A DNA stretch of 64,000 bases from Caulobacteraceae bacterium. GTDB lineage: Bacteria > Pseudomonadota > Alphaproteobacteria > Caulobacterales > Caulobacteraceae. The stretch lies in assembly GCA_947475465.1 (NCBI GenBank), contig CANJLK010000008.1, positions 24,241 to 88,240 of the forward strand, read 5' to 3'. Positions 8,540 through 17,600 of this stretch are shown here, piece after piece; the stretch's first letter is position 1; each line of letters opens with the position of its first letter. A program made the translations under genes and the position numbers. The notes under the pieces were generated by a model. That model was not told the origin of the DNA. It saw nothing but the letters and a program-made list of their open reading frames with translations, and did no database searches.

Positions 8540-11500
8540 GCGGCTCGCCGGAAAATTCGGGACCCTCACGGCGCCCCCGGTTCCGCAGCCACCATGAAGA
8601 GGTGGTGCGCCGCGAGCGCACGATCATCGAGATCGTGCTGCTGGCGGCCCTGATCGCGGCAGGCGCCTTCGCGGTCCTGGTGCTCAGCGCCCGTTATGGC
8701 GTTCTTCTGCCGCAGGCGCGGGTGTTCATCGAGGCCCGCACCAACGGCCTCAAGGTCGGTCGGCTGGGCCGTCTGCAGGTCGAGGGGCTGAGCGGTGACA
8801 TCTGGCGCGACATGAGCATTCGCAGGCTCACCATTCGCGATGAGGAGGGCGTGTGGCTGGAGGCCGACAATGTCCACATGACCTGGCGCTACATCGACCT
8901 CCTCCAGAGGCGTTTTCACGCCGACCGGATCGACGCTGAGCAGATCCGGGTGATCAAGCGACCGACGCTGACCGCCAAGGGCAAGGACACCGGCTTGCCG
9001 GTCTCCTTCCGCATCGATGACGCCCGGGCCCGGCTAATCCTGCTGCCGGCGTTCAGCTATGCCCGAGGCGTTTATGATCTTACCCTGAACCTCGATGTCG
9101 GACGCTCGGGGGGCGCGAAGGGACGGGTGCGGGCGGTGAGCGCGCTTCGGGCCGGCGATCACCTCAATGCCGACTTCGACGTGTCGTCCAAGCGCCCGCT
9201 GGTGCTCGAGGCCGATGCGGAGGAAACCCGGGGCGGGGCTCTGGCCGGAGCGCTTGGCCTGCCGTCGGACCAGCCCTTCGCGGTAAGGGTGACCGCGGCC
9301 GGGATGCTGTCCGCCGGTCAGTTTGCGGCGGCCGCCGCGCTTGGGACCGACGAGCCGGTGCGGGCGCAGGGGTTCTGGGACAAGGAGGGCGGGGTCGGCT
9401 CCGGGCGACTGTCGCTCACCGCCTCGACCCTGACCGCGCCGCTGGCGCGGCGGTTTGGGCCCGAGGTGCGGTTTGTTCTCGCCGGCCGCCGCGCCGGGCC
9501 GGACCTCTTTGCCCTCGACGCGCGGGCCGAGGCCGTCAACCTGAAGGCGCGGGCCTGGGGCTTGGGTGATGTGGGCCAGCGGCATCTGGGTCCGAAGGGC
9601 GCGCAGGTTGACCTCTCCACCCGGGAATTCTCCCGGATCTCCGGCGGCCCGCAGATGGGTCCCGCCCGGATCACCGGTCTCGTGACTCAAACGACCAACG
9701 GCTGGCGTCTGGCGGGCGCGGCGAGCGTCGCGCAAACCCGGGTCGGCGGCTATAGCCTGGCCCAGGCCAACGGGCCCCTGGAAATATCGCAGCGCGCCGG
9801 GGAATGGGCCGTGAAGACCAGCCTGGCCGGGGTTGGCGGCGGCGGCGCGGGGTTGGCGGCTGCGGCCCTGGGGTCTGGGCCCAAGGCCAGCTTCGATGGG
9901 TCGCGCCTCGCCGACGGCCGGCTCCTGATGCGCAGCCTGCAACTGACCGGTCAGGGTCTGAAAGTCGAAGCCAGCGGCGGGCAGGGTCTCCTCGGCGGCC
10001 TGACGTTCAAGGGTCGGGCGGAGATTTCGAACCTGGCGGCCGCGCGGGCCGGAGCGGGGGGTTCGGCCACCGCCAACTGGTCGGCCGCCCAGGCCAAGGC
10101 GGACCAGCCGTGGACCCTGACCCTCGACGCACAAGGCGAGCAGTTCGCCAGCGGCTATCCGGAAATCGACCGCTTGCTCGGGGCCCTGCCCCGGTTTTCG
10201 GCCCACGCCAATGTTGCAGGGCGCCGGGTGGCGCTGGGCGGAGCAACGTTGGCGGGCGCGGCCCTCAAGGCCAATGCCGCCGGCGTCTTGGGCGCTGACG
10301 GCGGCCTCACCTTCAAGCTGGACTGGAGCGCCGATGGCCCCTTCCGCGCCGGTCCGGTCGAGATCGCCGGCAAGGCGAAGGGCGCGGGCGCGATCACGGG
10401 GAGCCTGGGCGCGCCCCGGGCCGACCTGACAGCCGATCTGGCCTCCATCGATCTGCCGCGCCTGCCGCTGCAGGACGCCCACCTCACCCTCAGTTTTCTG
10501 CGAAAGCCGGACGGTTCAAGTGGCATGGTGGCGCTGACGGCTTCCAGCGCCTATGGCCCGGCGCGCGGCCGCTCGGATTTCCGCTTCCCCGAGGGCGGTG
10601 TCGACCTGACCGCGCTTTCCGTGGACGCCGGGGGCGTGAAGGCCTCGGGATCGCTATCCCTGCGCGCCCGCGCCCCGTCAGCCGCGGACCTCGATGTGGT
10701 CGTCGGCCGTGGCGCCCTGCTCGATACCGGACGGATCGCCGGAACGGTGAAGATCGCCGACGCCGCGGGCGGGCCCCGCGCGAGCCTCAATCTGACGGTC
10801 GAGAACGCACGCCCCGCGGGCGGTTCGCTGGCCATTCGCGCCGGCCGCCTAACGGCGGAAGGTCCGCTGGCCCGCCTGCCCTACGTCGCCCGGCTGGAGG
10901 GGCGCCTGGATCCGGGGCCGCTGGGCGGGGATTGGGCGCTCGACGGGCGTGGCGTCGTAGCCCAGTCCGCCATCGATTACGCCGTGACCTTTGACGGCGC
11001 GGCCCGGCTTGGCGGCCGTGATCTGCACACCGTGGAAACCGCCCAGCTGCGGCTGGGCGGGCCGGAAAAGAGCGCAAGAGTCCGGCTTGCGGCCTCTGAC
11101 GGCGGTCGGCTCGACCTGGATGGCCGGCTGTCTGACAGTCTCACCGACATCCGCGCCCGGGCGGCGGGCCTTGGCCTTGGCCTGATCGACGAAGACCTGA
11201 CTGGAAAGGTCAATGGCGCGCTCGTTCTCACGGGGCGTGGCGCACGGCTGGACGGCACGCTTGAAGCCACGCTGTCCGGAGCGCGTGGCCGCGGCGCGCC
11301 CGCGAACGCCGGTGTCGACGGCACGCTGCGCGGACGGCTGGCCGACAGCAGCCTGAGCCTCGACCTGGCCGCGGCCAACGCACAGGGCCTGAAGGCCACA
11401 GCCAACGTCGTCCTGCCCACCGAGGCTTCGGCCGCCCCATTCCGCGTCGCCATCGCCCGCGAACGGCCGATGCAAGGACGCTTCTCGGCGGAGGGCGAGG

Positions 11501-12744
11501 TCCGTCCCTTGTGGGACCTGCTGGTCGGTGGCGAACGCAGCCTGTCTGGGCGGATTCGTACCGAGGGCGTCCTGGCCGGGACGCTGGCGAAACCCGCCGC
11601 TACAGGACAGATCGCCGTCCAGGCGGGGCGATTCGACGATGGCGCGACGGGGCTGTCGCTGCGCGACGTGACGCTGGCGGCGAGCTTCGCCAACGATGCG
11701 CTCACGGTCAGCCAGGCGAGCGGTGTCGACGGACGGGGCGGAACGGTTTCGGGCCAGGGTCGGATCGGGCTGGCCCCGCAGGGGGCTTCCAGCTTCCGAC
11801 TGGGGCTGAAGAACTTCCGGCTGATCGACAACGAGCTGGCCACGGCCTCGGCCAGCGGCGCGGCGACCATCGACCGAGCCGCTGACGGCAAGGTGCGCTT
11901 GACGGGCGACCTGACCATCGACCGGGCGGACGCGGCCACCCACCTGCCCACCCTGTCGGGCGTGGTGGTGATGGAGGTGGTCGAGAAGAACAGGCCAGGC
12001 GGACTGTCCTCGCGCCCCGGTCAGGCGCAGACTGTGGGCGACGGCTGGGCGCTGGACGTTAAGCTGCACGCGCCGCGCGGGGTCTATCTGAAGGGGCGTG
12101 GGCTAGACGTGGAGCTCTCCCTGGACGCCCATGTGGGCGGGACGACGGCCCATCCCGACCTGAGCGGCGTCGCCCGGGTGGTGCGCGGTGACTACGATTT
12201 CGCGGGCAAGCGGTTCATCATCGACACCCAGAGCGTGGTCTATCTGTCGACCCAGGCGGAAGGCGTGCGGCTCGACCTGACCGCGACGAGGGACGACCCG
12301 ACGCTCACCGCCACCGTCAGGGTGCGAGGCACGGCCGCCAAGCCGGAGATCACGCTCACCTCCACCCCCAGCCTGCCCAACGATGAGGTGCTGTCGCAGG
12401 TGCTGTTCGGCGCCTCGGCCTCGCAGCTGTCGCCGCTTGAGGCGGCCCAACTGGCTTCGGCGCTGGCGTCACTGTCCGGAGGAGGTGGGATGGACGTGGT
12501 AGGCAACCTGCGGGCCTTCGCCGGTCTCGACCGCCTTGCGCTGGGCGGCGGAGATGCATCCGGCATGACAATTTCCGGCGGTAAGTACCTAACAGATAAC
12601 GTCTACCTTGAGCTGACAGGTGGTGGGCGCGACGGCTCGGCGGCGCAGGTGGAGTGGCGGGTGAAGAAGAATCTTTCGATCATCTCTCGGCTGGCCGGGC
12701 AGGGCGACAGCCGCCTGGCGATCCGCTGGCGGCGGGACTACTGA
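8536..12744 (+). CDS. tamB: TamB, translocation and assembly module inner-membrane protein
   Basis: Protein of 1402 aa (E. coli TamB is 1259). A short basic N-terminus (SRRPRFRSHHEE) is followed by one transmembrane helix (IIEIVLLAALIAAGAF). A very long Gly/Ala-rich beta-repeat region forms the periplasm-spanning hydrophobic groove. The C-terminal TamB/DUF490 domain is recognisable from GVYLKGRGLDVELSLDAHV, through LPNDEVLSQVLFGASASQLS, to the end YLTDNVYLELTGGG...RLAIRWRRDY. It pairs with TamA in the outer membrane. The start codon is a TTG that overlaps the tamA stop (TTGA), a coupled start. The 3' end overlaps the convergent phhA by 7 bp. Confidence 0.94.
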   Translation: MSGSPENSGPSRRPRFRSHHEEVVRRERTIIEIVLLAALIAAGAFAVLVLSARYGVLLPQARVFIEARTNGLKVGRLGRLQVEGLSGDIWRDMSIRRLTIRDEEGVWLEADNVHMTWRYIDLLQRRFHADRIDAEQIRVIKRPTLTAKGKDTGLPVSFRIDDARARLILLPAFSYARGVYDLTLNLDVGRSGGAKGRVRAVSALRAGDHLNADFDVSSKRPLVLEADAEETRGGALAGALGLPSDQPFAVRVTAAGMLSAGQFAAAAALGTDEPVRAQGFWDKEGGVGSGRLSLTASTLTAPLARRFGPEVRFVLAGRRAGPDLFALDARAEAVNLKARAWGLGDVGQRHLGPKGAQVDLSTREFSRISGGPQMGPARITGLVTQTTNGWRLAGAASVAQTRVGGYSLAQANGPLEISQRAGEWAVKTSLAGVGGGGAGLAAAALGSGPKASFDGSRLADGRLLMRSLQLTGQGLKVEASGGQGLLGGLTFKGRAEISNLAAARAGAGGSATANWSAAQAKADQPWTLTLDAQGEQFASGYPEIDRLLGALPRFSAHANVAGRRVALGGATLAGAALKANAAGVLGADGGLTFKLDWSADGPFRAGPVEIAGKAKGAGAITGSLGAPRADLTADLASIDLPRLPLQDAHLTLSFLRKPDGSSGMVALTASSAYGPARGRSDFRFPEGGVDLTALSVDAGGVKASGSLSLRARAPSAADLDVVVGRGALLDTGRIAGTVKIADAAGGPRASLNLTVENARPAGGSLAIRAGRLTAEGPLARLPYVARLEGRLDPGPLGGDWALDGRGVVAQSAIDYAVTFDGAARLGGRDLHTVETAQLRLGGPEKSARVRLAASDGGRLDLDGRLSDSLTDIRARAAGLGLGLIDEDLTGKVNGALVLTGRGARLDGTLEATLSGARGRGAPANAGVDGTLRGRLADSSLSLDLAAANAQGLKATANVVLPTEASAAPFRVAIARERPMQGRFSAEGEVRPLWDLLVGGERSLSGRIRTEGVLAGTLAKPAATGQIAVQAGRFDDGATGLSLRDVTLAASFANDALTVSQASGVDGRGGTVSGQGRIGLAPQGASSFRLGLKNFRLIDNELATASASGAATIDRAADGKVRLTGDLTIDRADAATHLPTLSGVVVMEVVEKNRPGGLSSRPGQAQTVGDGWALDVKLHAPRGVYLKGRGLDVELSLDAHVGGTTAHPDLSGVARVVRGDYDFAGKRFIIDTQSVVYLSTQAEGVRLDLTATRDDPTLTATVRVRGTAAKPEITLTSTPSLPNDEVLSQVLFGASASQLSPLEAAQLASALASLSGGGGMDVVGNLRAFAGLDRLALGGGDASGMTISGGKYLTDNVYLELTGGGRDGSAAQVEWRVKKNLSIISRLAGQGDSRLAIRWRRDY

Positions 12745-13553
12745 GCGGCATAGGCCTGGGTCCCACGGGTGAAGACCCGGTCGGCGGTCTCGATCGCAGC
12801 GATGGGGATGTCCTTTGCCTTGGCCAGCCGGCCGTAGATCGGGGTGAACTCCTGCAAGGTGGCGTCGAGCAGGACTTGCAGCGAGGGAACCACGAAATAG
12901 ACCTGCTGGAAGTCGTCGATCCGGTAGGGCGTGCGCATGACCCGCTCAAGGTCGAAGCCCAGGCGGTTGGGCGAGGGATCGTCCAGGGCGAAGACGGATT
13001 CGGCGCGGCTGGAGACGATGCCGGCGCCCATCAGCCGCAGGCCCTGGGGCGTGTCGAGCAGGCCGAACTCCACCGTGTACCAGTAGAGCCGGGCGAGATT
13101 TTGCAGGCGGCCAAGTTGCAGAGCGCGCAGACCGCCCCGACCGTAGGCCTGCATGTAGTCGGCGAAGACCGGGTCGGTGAGCATCGGCACGTGGCCGAAG
13201 ACGTCGTGGAAGATATCCGGCTCCTGCAGGTAGTCCAGTTCCCCGGGCTTGCGGATGAACCGGCCGGCGGGGAAGCGGCGGTTGGCCAGGTGGTCGAAGA
13301 ATACCGCGTCGGGGACGAGCCCTGGCACGGCGACTACGCTCCAGCCGGTCAGCCGGCCAAGCTCGGCGTTGATGCGCGCGAAGTCCGGAATGCCGGACCG
13401 GTGCAGGTCGAGGGTCTCCAGACCCTTCAGGAACGGCTCGCAGGCCCGGCCGGGGAGGAGGGCGGCTTGCCGCTCGTAGAGGGTGATCCAGACCTGGTGC
13501 TCGGCGGCGGAATAGTCCGCCCAATTCTGATCGATGGTCCAGTCGGCGCTCAT
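12738..13553 (-). CDS. phhA: Phenylalanine 4-monooxygenase
   Basis: Protein of 271 aa, the usual length of bacterial single-domain phenylalanine hydroxylases, with no regulatory ACT domain. The aromatic amino acid hydroxylase signature is intact: EPDIFHDVFGHVPML supplies the two iron-ligand histidines, and YWYTVEFGL supplies the glutamate ligand. It hydroxylates phenylalanine to tyrosine with tetrahydrobiopterin and O2, in the cytosol, opening phenylalanine catabolism. No pterin carbinolamine dehydratase or tyrosine-degradation gene is adjacent. It lies 82 bp downstream of hspQ on the same strand, with a hairpin between them. Confidence 0.96.
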   Translation of the reverse strand: MSADWTIDQNWADYSAAEHQVWITLYERQAALLPGRACEPFLKGLETLDLHRSGIPDFARINAELGRLTGWSVVAVPGLVPDAVFFDHLANRRFPAGRFIRKPGELDYLQEPDIFHDVFGHVPMLTDPVFADYMQAYGRGGLRALQLGRLQNLARLYWYTVEFGLLDTPQGLRLMGAGIVSSRAESVFALDDPSPNRLGFDLERVMRTPYRIDDFQQVYFVVPSLQVLLDATLQEFTPIYGRLAKAKDIPIAAIETADRVFTRGTQAYAAQ

Positions 13554-13616
13554 GGCGAGAGAATGGACCGTGTTTCGCGGTAGTTCCGTTCGCAGATCGC
13601 CGCGGCGCCGCCCGAG

Positions 13617-13636
13617 GGCGGCAAAAGCTTGCCGCC
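13617..13636 (-). terminator. Perfect hairpin at the hspQ 3' end
   Basis: GGCGGCAA (13617-13624) and TTGCCGCC (13629-13636) form a perfect 8-bp stem with a 4-nt loop, touching the hspQ stop codon. There is no T-run on the minus strand, so it may be an attenuator, an mRNA-stabilising structure or a weak terminator between hspQ and phhA. Confidence 0.4.
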
Positions 13637-13965
13637 TAGTGGCTGATCCGGGGGCGAAGCTTGTACTGGCCTTCGCGGAAGGACTCGAAGATCAGCGAGG
13701 CCTGGGGATGGCCCACGGGCTGGCCGGAGTCGTCGGCCAGCAGGTTCTGCTCGGAGACATAGGCGACGTAGGAACTCTCGTCGTTCTCGGCCAGCAGATG
13801 ATAGAACGGCTGATCCTTGCGCGGCCGAATGTGTTCCGGGATCGAGAGATAGTATTCCTCGGTGTTCGCGAAGGTCGGATCCACATCGAAGATCACGCCG
13901 CGGAACGGATAGACGCGGTGACGAACAACCTGGCCGATGGCGAATTTGGCGCTCTGCGTGTCCAT
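13636..13965 (-). CDS. hspQ: Heat shock protein HspQ (YccV/HspQ family)
   Basis: Protein of 109 aa that matches the HspQ family along its length: an FAIGQVVRHRVYPFRGVIFDVDP start, then the YHLLAENDESSYVAYVSEQNLL core. HspQ is a small cytosolic hemimethylated-DNA-binding-like protein; in enterobacteria it acts as a specificity enhancer for the Lon protease and is induced by heat. No obvious sigma-32 promoter could be assigned with confidence in the upstream region. It is followed on the same strand by phhA. Confidence 0.93.
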   Translation of the reverse strand: MDTQSAKFAIGQVVRHRVYPFRGVIFDVDPTFANTEEYYLSIPEHIRPRKDQPFYHLLAENDESSYVAYVSEQNLLADDSGQPVGHPQASLIFESFREGQYKLRPRISH

Positions 13966-14239
13966 GGCTCGAATCTACCCCCTTTCTCCTGACCGGGAGG
14001 TGAACGTAGCGATGGAATTCGTCCGTTCAAGGCCAGACCCTTCCTGGTTGAGGCGGCGTCACCGCAGCCAGAGGGGTAGGGTCTGTATGCAAACGCTTCG
14101 AGCGCGTCGGGCGGGCCAACCGGTTTCCACTTTGCCCTGACGCGGTCTGAGCCTTCCGACAAGCGAGCAGTCTTGCTAGGGTTGCTCCCGAAATGAGGCG
14201 CGCCGGTTCGGCCAGCGCCTGCGAAGGACGGACGGGTCC

Positions 14240-15328
14240 ATGACTGAGGCGCCGAGCGCGCCCGGCGCCAGTGAGCGCAGCCGGGGAAGCAATGCCAGTG
14301 AACTGCCCTGTTACGGGGCGCTCGACCTGGGCACCAACAACTGCCGATTGCTGATCGCCACGCCACTGGGCGCGAGCTTCCGGGTGGTCGAGGCCTATTC
14401 GCGGATCGTGCGGTTGGGCGAGGGGCTGGACCAGTCCGGCCGGCTTTCCGAGGCCGCAATGGACCGGGCCCTTGCGGCGCTGAAGGTCAGCGCCGAGAAG
14501 GTCCGCCGAAGGCGGGTGGTGCGGTTGCGCGCCATCGCCACCCAGGCCTGCCGGATCGCTGAGAACGGGAAGGCCTTCCTCGACCGGGTGACGGCGGAGA
14601 CCGGCCTCAACCTGCAGATCATCAGCCCGCAGGAAGAGGCGCGCCTCTCCGTCCAGGGTTGCCTCAACCTCATCGACCGGACGAGCGACGCGGCCCTGGT
14701 GGTCGATGTGGGCGGCGGTTCGACGGAGTTGTCCTGGGTCGACCTGAAGGGCGCCCCGCCCACCGGCATGCCGCCGCTTCGGGCCTGGCTTTCGGTGCCC
14801 ATGGGCGTTGTCACCCTGGCCGAGCGGTTCCCGGAGGGGGCGATGGCCACCGAGGCCTGGTTCCGGGCCATGGTCGAGGCGGTCAAGGCCGAGATCAGCG
14901 CCTTTCGCCGGGCCGACGGCCTGCGCGAAGTGTTCGACACCGACCGTGGCCACCTGATCGGCACCTCCGGCGCGATCACCAGCCTGGCGGGACTGCATCT
15001 GGAGCTGCCCCGGTACGACCGCAGCCGCGTGGACGGAATCTGGATGACCCGGGCGCAATGCGAGGCCGCCGCCGACCGGCTGTTGGGCCTTAATGCCCAG
15101 GAGCGCGCCCAGCAGCCCTGCATCGGGCCCGACCGCGCCGACCTGGTGCTGGCCGGCGCGGCGATCCTGCAGGCGGTGCAGGAGCTTTGGCCGAGCACGC
15201 GGGTGCGTGTCGCTGACCGGGGCCTGCGCGAGGGCATATTGCTGTCTCTGATGGCCGAGAAAAGCGGCCAGAAGCGCCGGCGGCGGCGCGGCGGCCGTCC
15301 GCGCAGTCCAACCGGAGTCGCGGCGTGA
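14240..15328 (+). CDS. Ppx/GppA family phosphatase (exopolyphosphatase or pppGpp phosphatase)
   Basis: Protein of 362 aa. The actin/ASKHA-fold motifs are clear: phosphate-1 motif YGALDLGTNNCRLLIA near residue 25, RAIATQACR, and phosphate-2 motif LVVDVGGGSTELSW. These enzymes remove terminal phosphates from polyphosphate or pppGpp in the cytosol. It lacks the extra C-terminal HD-like domain of long Ppx enzymes. The C-terminus is very basic (KRRRRRGGRPRSP), which may bind RNA or polyphosphate. The stop overlaps the rlmE start by 4 bp, so the two genes are translationally coupled. Which of the two substrates is preferred cannot be told from the sequence. Confidence 0.9.
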   Translation: MTEAPSAPGASERSRGSNASELPCYGALDLGTNNCRLLIATPLGASFRVVEAYSRIVRLGEGLDQSGRLSEAAMDRALAALKVSAEKVRRRRVVRLRAIATQACRIAENGKAFLDRVTAETGLNLQIISPQEEARLSVQGCLNLIDRTSDAALVVDVGGGSTELSWVDLKGAPPTGMPPLRAWLSVPMGVVTLAERFPEGAMATEAWFRAMVEAVKAEISAFRRADGLREVFDTDRGHLIGTSGAITSLAGLHLELPRYDRSRVDGIWMTRAQCEAAADRLLGLNAQERAQQPCIGPDRADLVLAGAAILQAVQELWPSTRVRVADRGLREGILLSLMAEKSGQKRRRRRGGRPRSPTGVAA

Positions 15329-16047
15329 GCGAGGCTCCGCCGCCCGGCGGGCCGCCCCGCAAGCGCATGGTCAAGCCGCCCACCGGCGGCACGGAGGCCG
15401 GCCGGGCCAAGCCGGCGCGTCTGAAGACCGCCTGGAAACGCACGCCGTCGCAACAAGCCTGGCTGACCCGCCAGATCAACGATCCCTTCGCCACGGCCGC
15501 CCGCGCCCATGGCTACCGCAGCCGCGCGGCCTACAAGCTGACCGAACTGGACGACAAGTTCAGGCTCCTGAAGCCTAACGCCCGGGTGGTCGACCTGGGG
15601 GCGGCGCCCGGGGGCTGGACCCAGGTGGCCATCGAGCGCGGCGTGACCCACATCGTGGGCGTCGACCTGTTGCCGGTCGATCCCCTGCCGCCGGCCCAGA
15701 TCCTGATGATGGACTTCACCGACCCCGAGTGCGGGCCGGAACTGATCCGCCTGTTGGGCGGGGCGCCCGACGTGGTGATCTCGGACATCGCGCCCAACAC
15801 CGTGGGTCACCGCCAGACCGACCACCTGCGGATCGTCGGCCTGATCGAGGCCGCCGCCGACTTCGCCGTCGAGGTTCTGGTTCCGGGCGGCGCCTTCATC
15901 GCCAAGGCCTTCCAGGGCGGCGAGACGGCCGAGGTGATCGCCCAGCTGAAGCGTCACTTCGCCGACGTGCGCACGGTGAAGCCCAAGGCAAGCCGCACGG
16001 ACTCCTCGGAGCTCTACCTAGTGGCGCTGAAGTTCAAGGGACGCTGA
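15325..16047 (+). CDS. rlmE: 23S rRNA (uridine-2552-2'-O)-methyltransferase RlmE (FtsJ)
   Basis: Protein of 240 aa. The SAM-binding motif VVDLGAAPGGWTQVA and the catalytic K-D-K-E set are visible: K in AYKLTELDDKF, D in VVISDIAPNTVGH, K in FIAKAFQGGE and E in RTDSSELYLVALKF. It methylates U2552 in the A-loop of 23S rRNA during late 50S assembly. An N-terminal extension of about 45 basic, Pro-rich residues precedes the core. The start is a GTG overlapping the upstream phosphatase stop (GTGA). Confidence 0.95.
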   Translation: MSEAPPPGGPPRKRMVKPPTGGTEAGRAKPARLKTAWKRTPSQQAWLTRQINDPFATAARAHGYRSRAAYKLTELDDKFRLLKPNARVVDLGAAPGGWTQVAIERGVTHIVGVDLLPVDPLPPAQILMMDFTDPECGPELIRLLGGAPDVVISDIAPNTVGHRQTDHLRIVGLIEAAADFAVEVLVPGGAFIAKAFQGGETAEVIAQLKRHFADVRTVKPKASRTDSSELYLVALKFKGR

Positions 16048-16065
16048 GGGCGCCTTCGCGGCGCA

Positions 16066-16707
16066 TCAGCCTGAGGGGCGGGACGGGGTCCAGTCGCCCA
16101 GCTCCAACTTGTCATGGCCGGACTTTTCCCAACCATCCATATGCGCCGATGGCGGGGACCTGCCTGAGGGAGCGGTGTTTATGGATGGTTGGGACAAGCC
16201 CGGGGATGACGAACAGGAGTGGGAGACGGAGAACGACGCGTCCCCGTCCTCCCAGAGTGCGGCATCGAAAGGCACCTCGAGGTCGCGGCAGATCTGGGCT
16301 GCGAGGAGGGCGAGTGGTGCGTCGGCGTAGTCCGCGTCGGGGTCGGTCATGAGCCGCGTGTCCAGGTCCGAGAACAGGTCCTCGGCCTCGTCCTCGGAGA
16401 ATTCCGCCGCGATGGCCTGGGTGACAAGGCGCTCGACCTCGCGCTTGCGCCTGGCCCCGCGTTCCGTTGCCCGGCGGGCGGCACGTTCAAGGCCTTCCTG
16501 CTCAAAGCGGGCCTGGAGCGCCAGGGTCTGACGGACGGCCCGGGAAACCCGGGCGTATTTCAGGATTATGGCGCCGCTGTCGGCGTCGGGCTCGGCCGCC
16601 TGCCGGGGCAGGTCGCGGACCAGCGCCATGCCGATCTCGGCCAGTTCACCCAACAGCGCCTGCCGTCGCGCCGTCTGACATGGGTCCTGCGTGTCTATCA
16701 TGAACAA
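16066..16707 (-). CDS. Hypothetical protein with a repeat-derived C-terminus
   Basis: Protein of 213 aa. The first about 155 residues are charged and helical (AARRATERGARRKREVERLV, then FSEDEAEDLFSDLDTRL) and look like an authentic cytosolic protein, although the family is not recognised. From about residue 160 the composition changes to Ser/Pro/Gly (SHSCSSSPGLSQPSINTAPS...), because the frame runs through a palindromic intergenic-type repeat at 16111-16210. The natural C-terminus was probably near residue 158, and the last 50 or so residues were added by repeat insertion. The gene is convergent with rlmE, 18 bp away. Confidence 0.6.
   Translation of the reverse strand: MFMIDTQDPCQTARRQALLGELAEIGMALVRDLPRQAAEPDADSGAIILKYARVSRAVRQTLALQARFEQEGLERAARRATERGARRKREVERLVTQAIAAEFSEDEAEDLFSDLDTRLMTDPDADYADAPLALLAAQICRDLEVPFDAALWEDGDASFSVSHSCSSSPGLSQPSINTAPSGRSPPSAHMDGWEKSGHDKLELGDWTPSRPSG
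16111..16210. repeat. Palindromic repeat element (REP/MITE-like) inside a CDS
   Basis: Two 31-nt arms, 16111-16141 and 16180-16210, are inverted copies with four mismatches; both contain CCCAACCATCCATA (one orientation) and the flanking CCGG-CTT-TCCC pattern. A 38-nt spacer separates them. This arrangement (GTCAT...CCGG...CAACCATCCAT) is typical of short palindromic elements that are dispersed in alphaproteobacterial intergenic regions. Here it forms the 3' end of an ORF. Confidence 0.8.
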
Positions 16708-16767
16708 AAGAAGAACATAGGCGCCCGGCGCCTGTCAAGAATTGTCGCTTGCGGCCGCGGGCGGGGC

Positions 16768-17511
16768 CTACAGGTAGAGGGCGCGACTAATGCGGACGCC
16801 ATAGCCAGGGTCGGGCCTTCCGCCTTCACTGAGACGTTCCATGAAGGCGGCAAGGGCCAGGTCCCGGCGCCTGGGCAGGCGCGTACGGTCCGCAGCCGCC
16901 AGGGCGGCGGCCATCTCCGCGCGGCTGAGGTCAGTGCAGTAGCAGGGCGCTCCGGGCTGCTGGCGCCAGGACTGGGCCAGCGGGCCCGCATCGATGGCGT
17001 CGAACCCGGTGTCCTCGACAAGCGCCATGCCGACCTCGCGATCCCGCGTGCTGTCAGCCGCCACGGGCAGGGCGACTCGGTCGGGGCTCCCAGGAGGCCT
17101 CCCCTTGCCCGCGAGGGAGGCTGCGCCGAGCGAATTCCATGCCTTGACCACGGGGCGGTCCAACTGCTCGACAACCCATAGGCTTTCGGCCTGGCCCGCT
17201 TCGATCGCCCCGATCACCCCGTTGCGTTGCGGGTAGTAGTTCGAGGTGTCCATCACGATGTCGCCGGCCGGCAGGTTCTCCAACAGGGGCGCGAGCGCGG
17301 GCAGGCGGTCCAAGGGGATCGACAGGATCGCGACGTCGACGTCGGTCAGGGCTTCGGTCGCGGTCACCGCGCGTGCGCCGTGGGCCAGGGTGTCGGCCGT
17401 GATGGTCCCTGGCCCGCGCGAATTGGCGGCCTTCACCGCGTGGCCTGCGGCGCTGAGTTTCAGCACCAGGCTCTTGCCGATCTGACCCACGCCGAGGACG
17501 CCGATTTTCAT
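16768..17511 (-). CDS. NAD(P)-binding oxidoreductase, F420 reductase-like (NPF family)
   Basis: Protein of 247 aa beginning MKIGVLGVGQIGKSLVLKL, a Rossmann GxGxxG nucleotide-binding motif. Further conserved family segments are AILSIPLDRLPALAPLL, DIVMDTSNYYPQRNG and VVKAWNSLGA. This matches the F420_oxidored/NADPH-dependent reductase family, whose bacterial members often reduce or regenerate cofactors or ketones; the true substrate is unknown. The start at 17511 is chosen because the Rossmann fold begins there; the open frame upstream is basic and Pro-rich and does not look like protein. It lies downstream of an MFS transporter on the same strand. Confidence 0.75.
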   Translation of the reverse strand: MKIGVLGVGQIGKSLVLKLSAAGHAVKAANSRGPGTITADTLAHGARAVTATEALTDVDVAILSIPLDRLPALAPLLENLPAGDIVMDTSNYYPQRNGVIGAIEAGQAESLWVVEQLDRPVVKAWNSLGAASLAGKGRPPGSPDRVALPVAADSTRDREVGMALVEDTGFDAIDAGPLAQSWRQQPGAPCYCTDLSRAEMAAALAAADRTRLPRRRDLALAAFMERLSEGGRPDPGYGVRISRALYL

Positions 17512-17600
17512 GGTAGGGGTCCTCGATTTCCGGCGGCCGGCCGATGCGGTCGGCGGGCCGGGTCGCCTGTTCTGCGACGAATAGCACATCTGGTCGCGGC

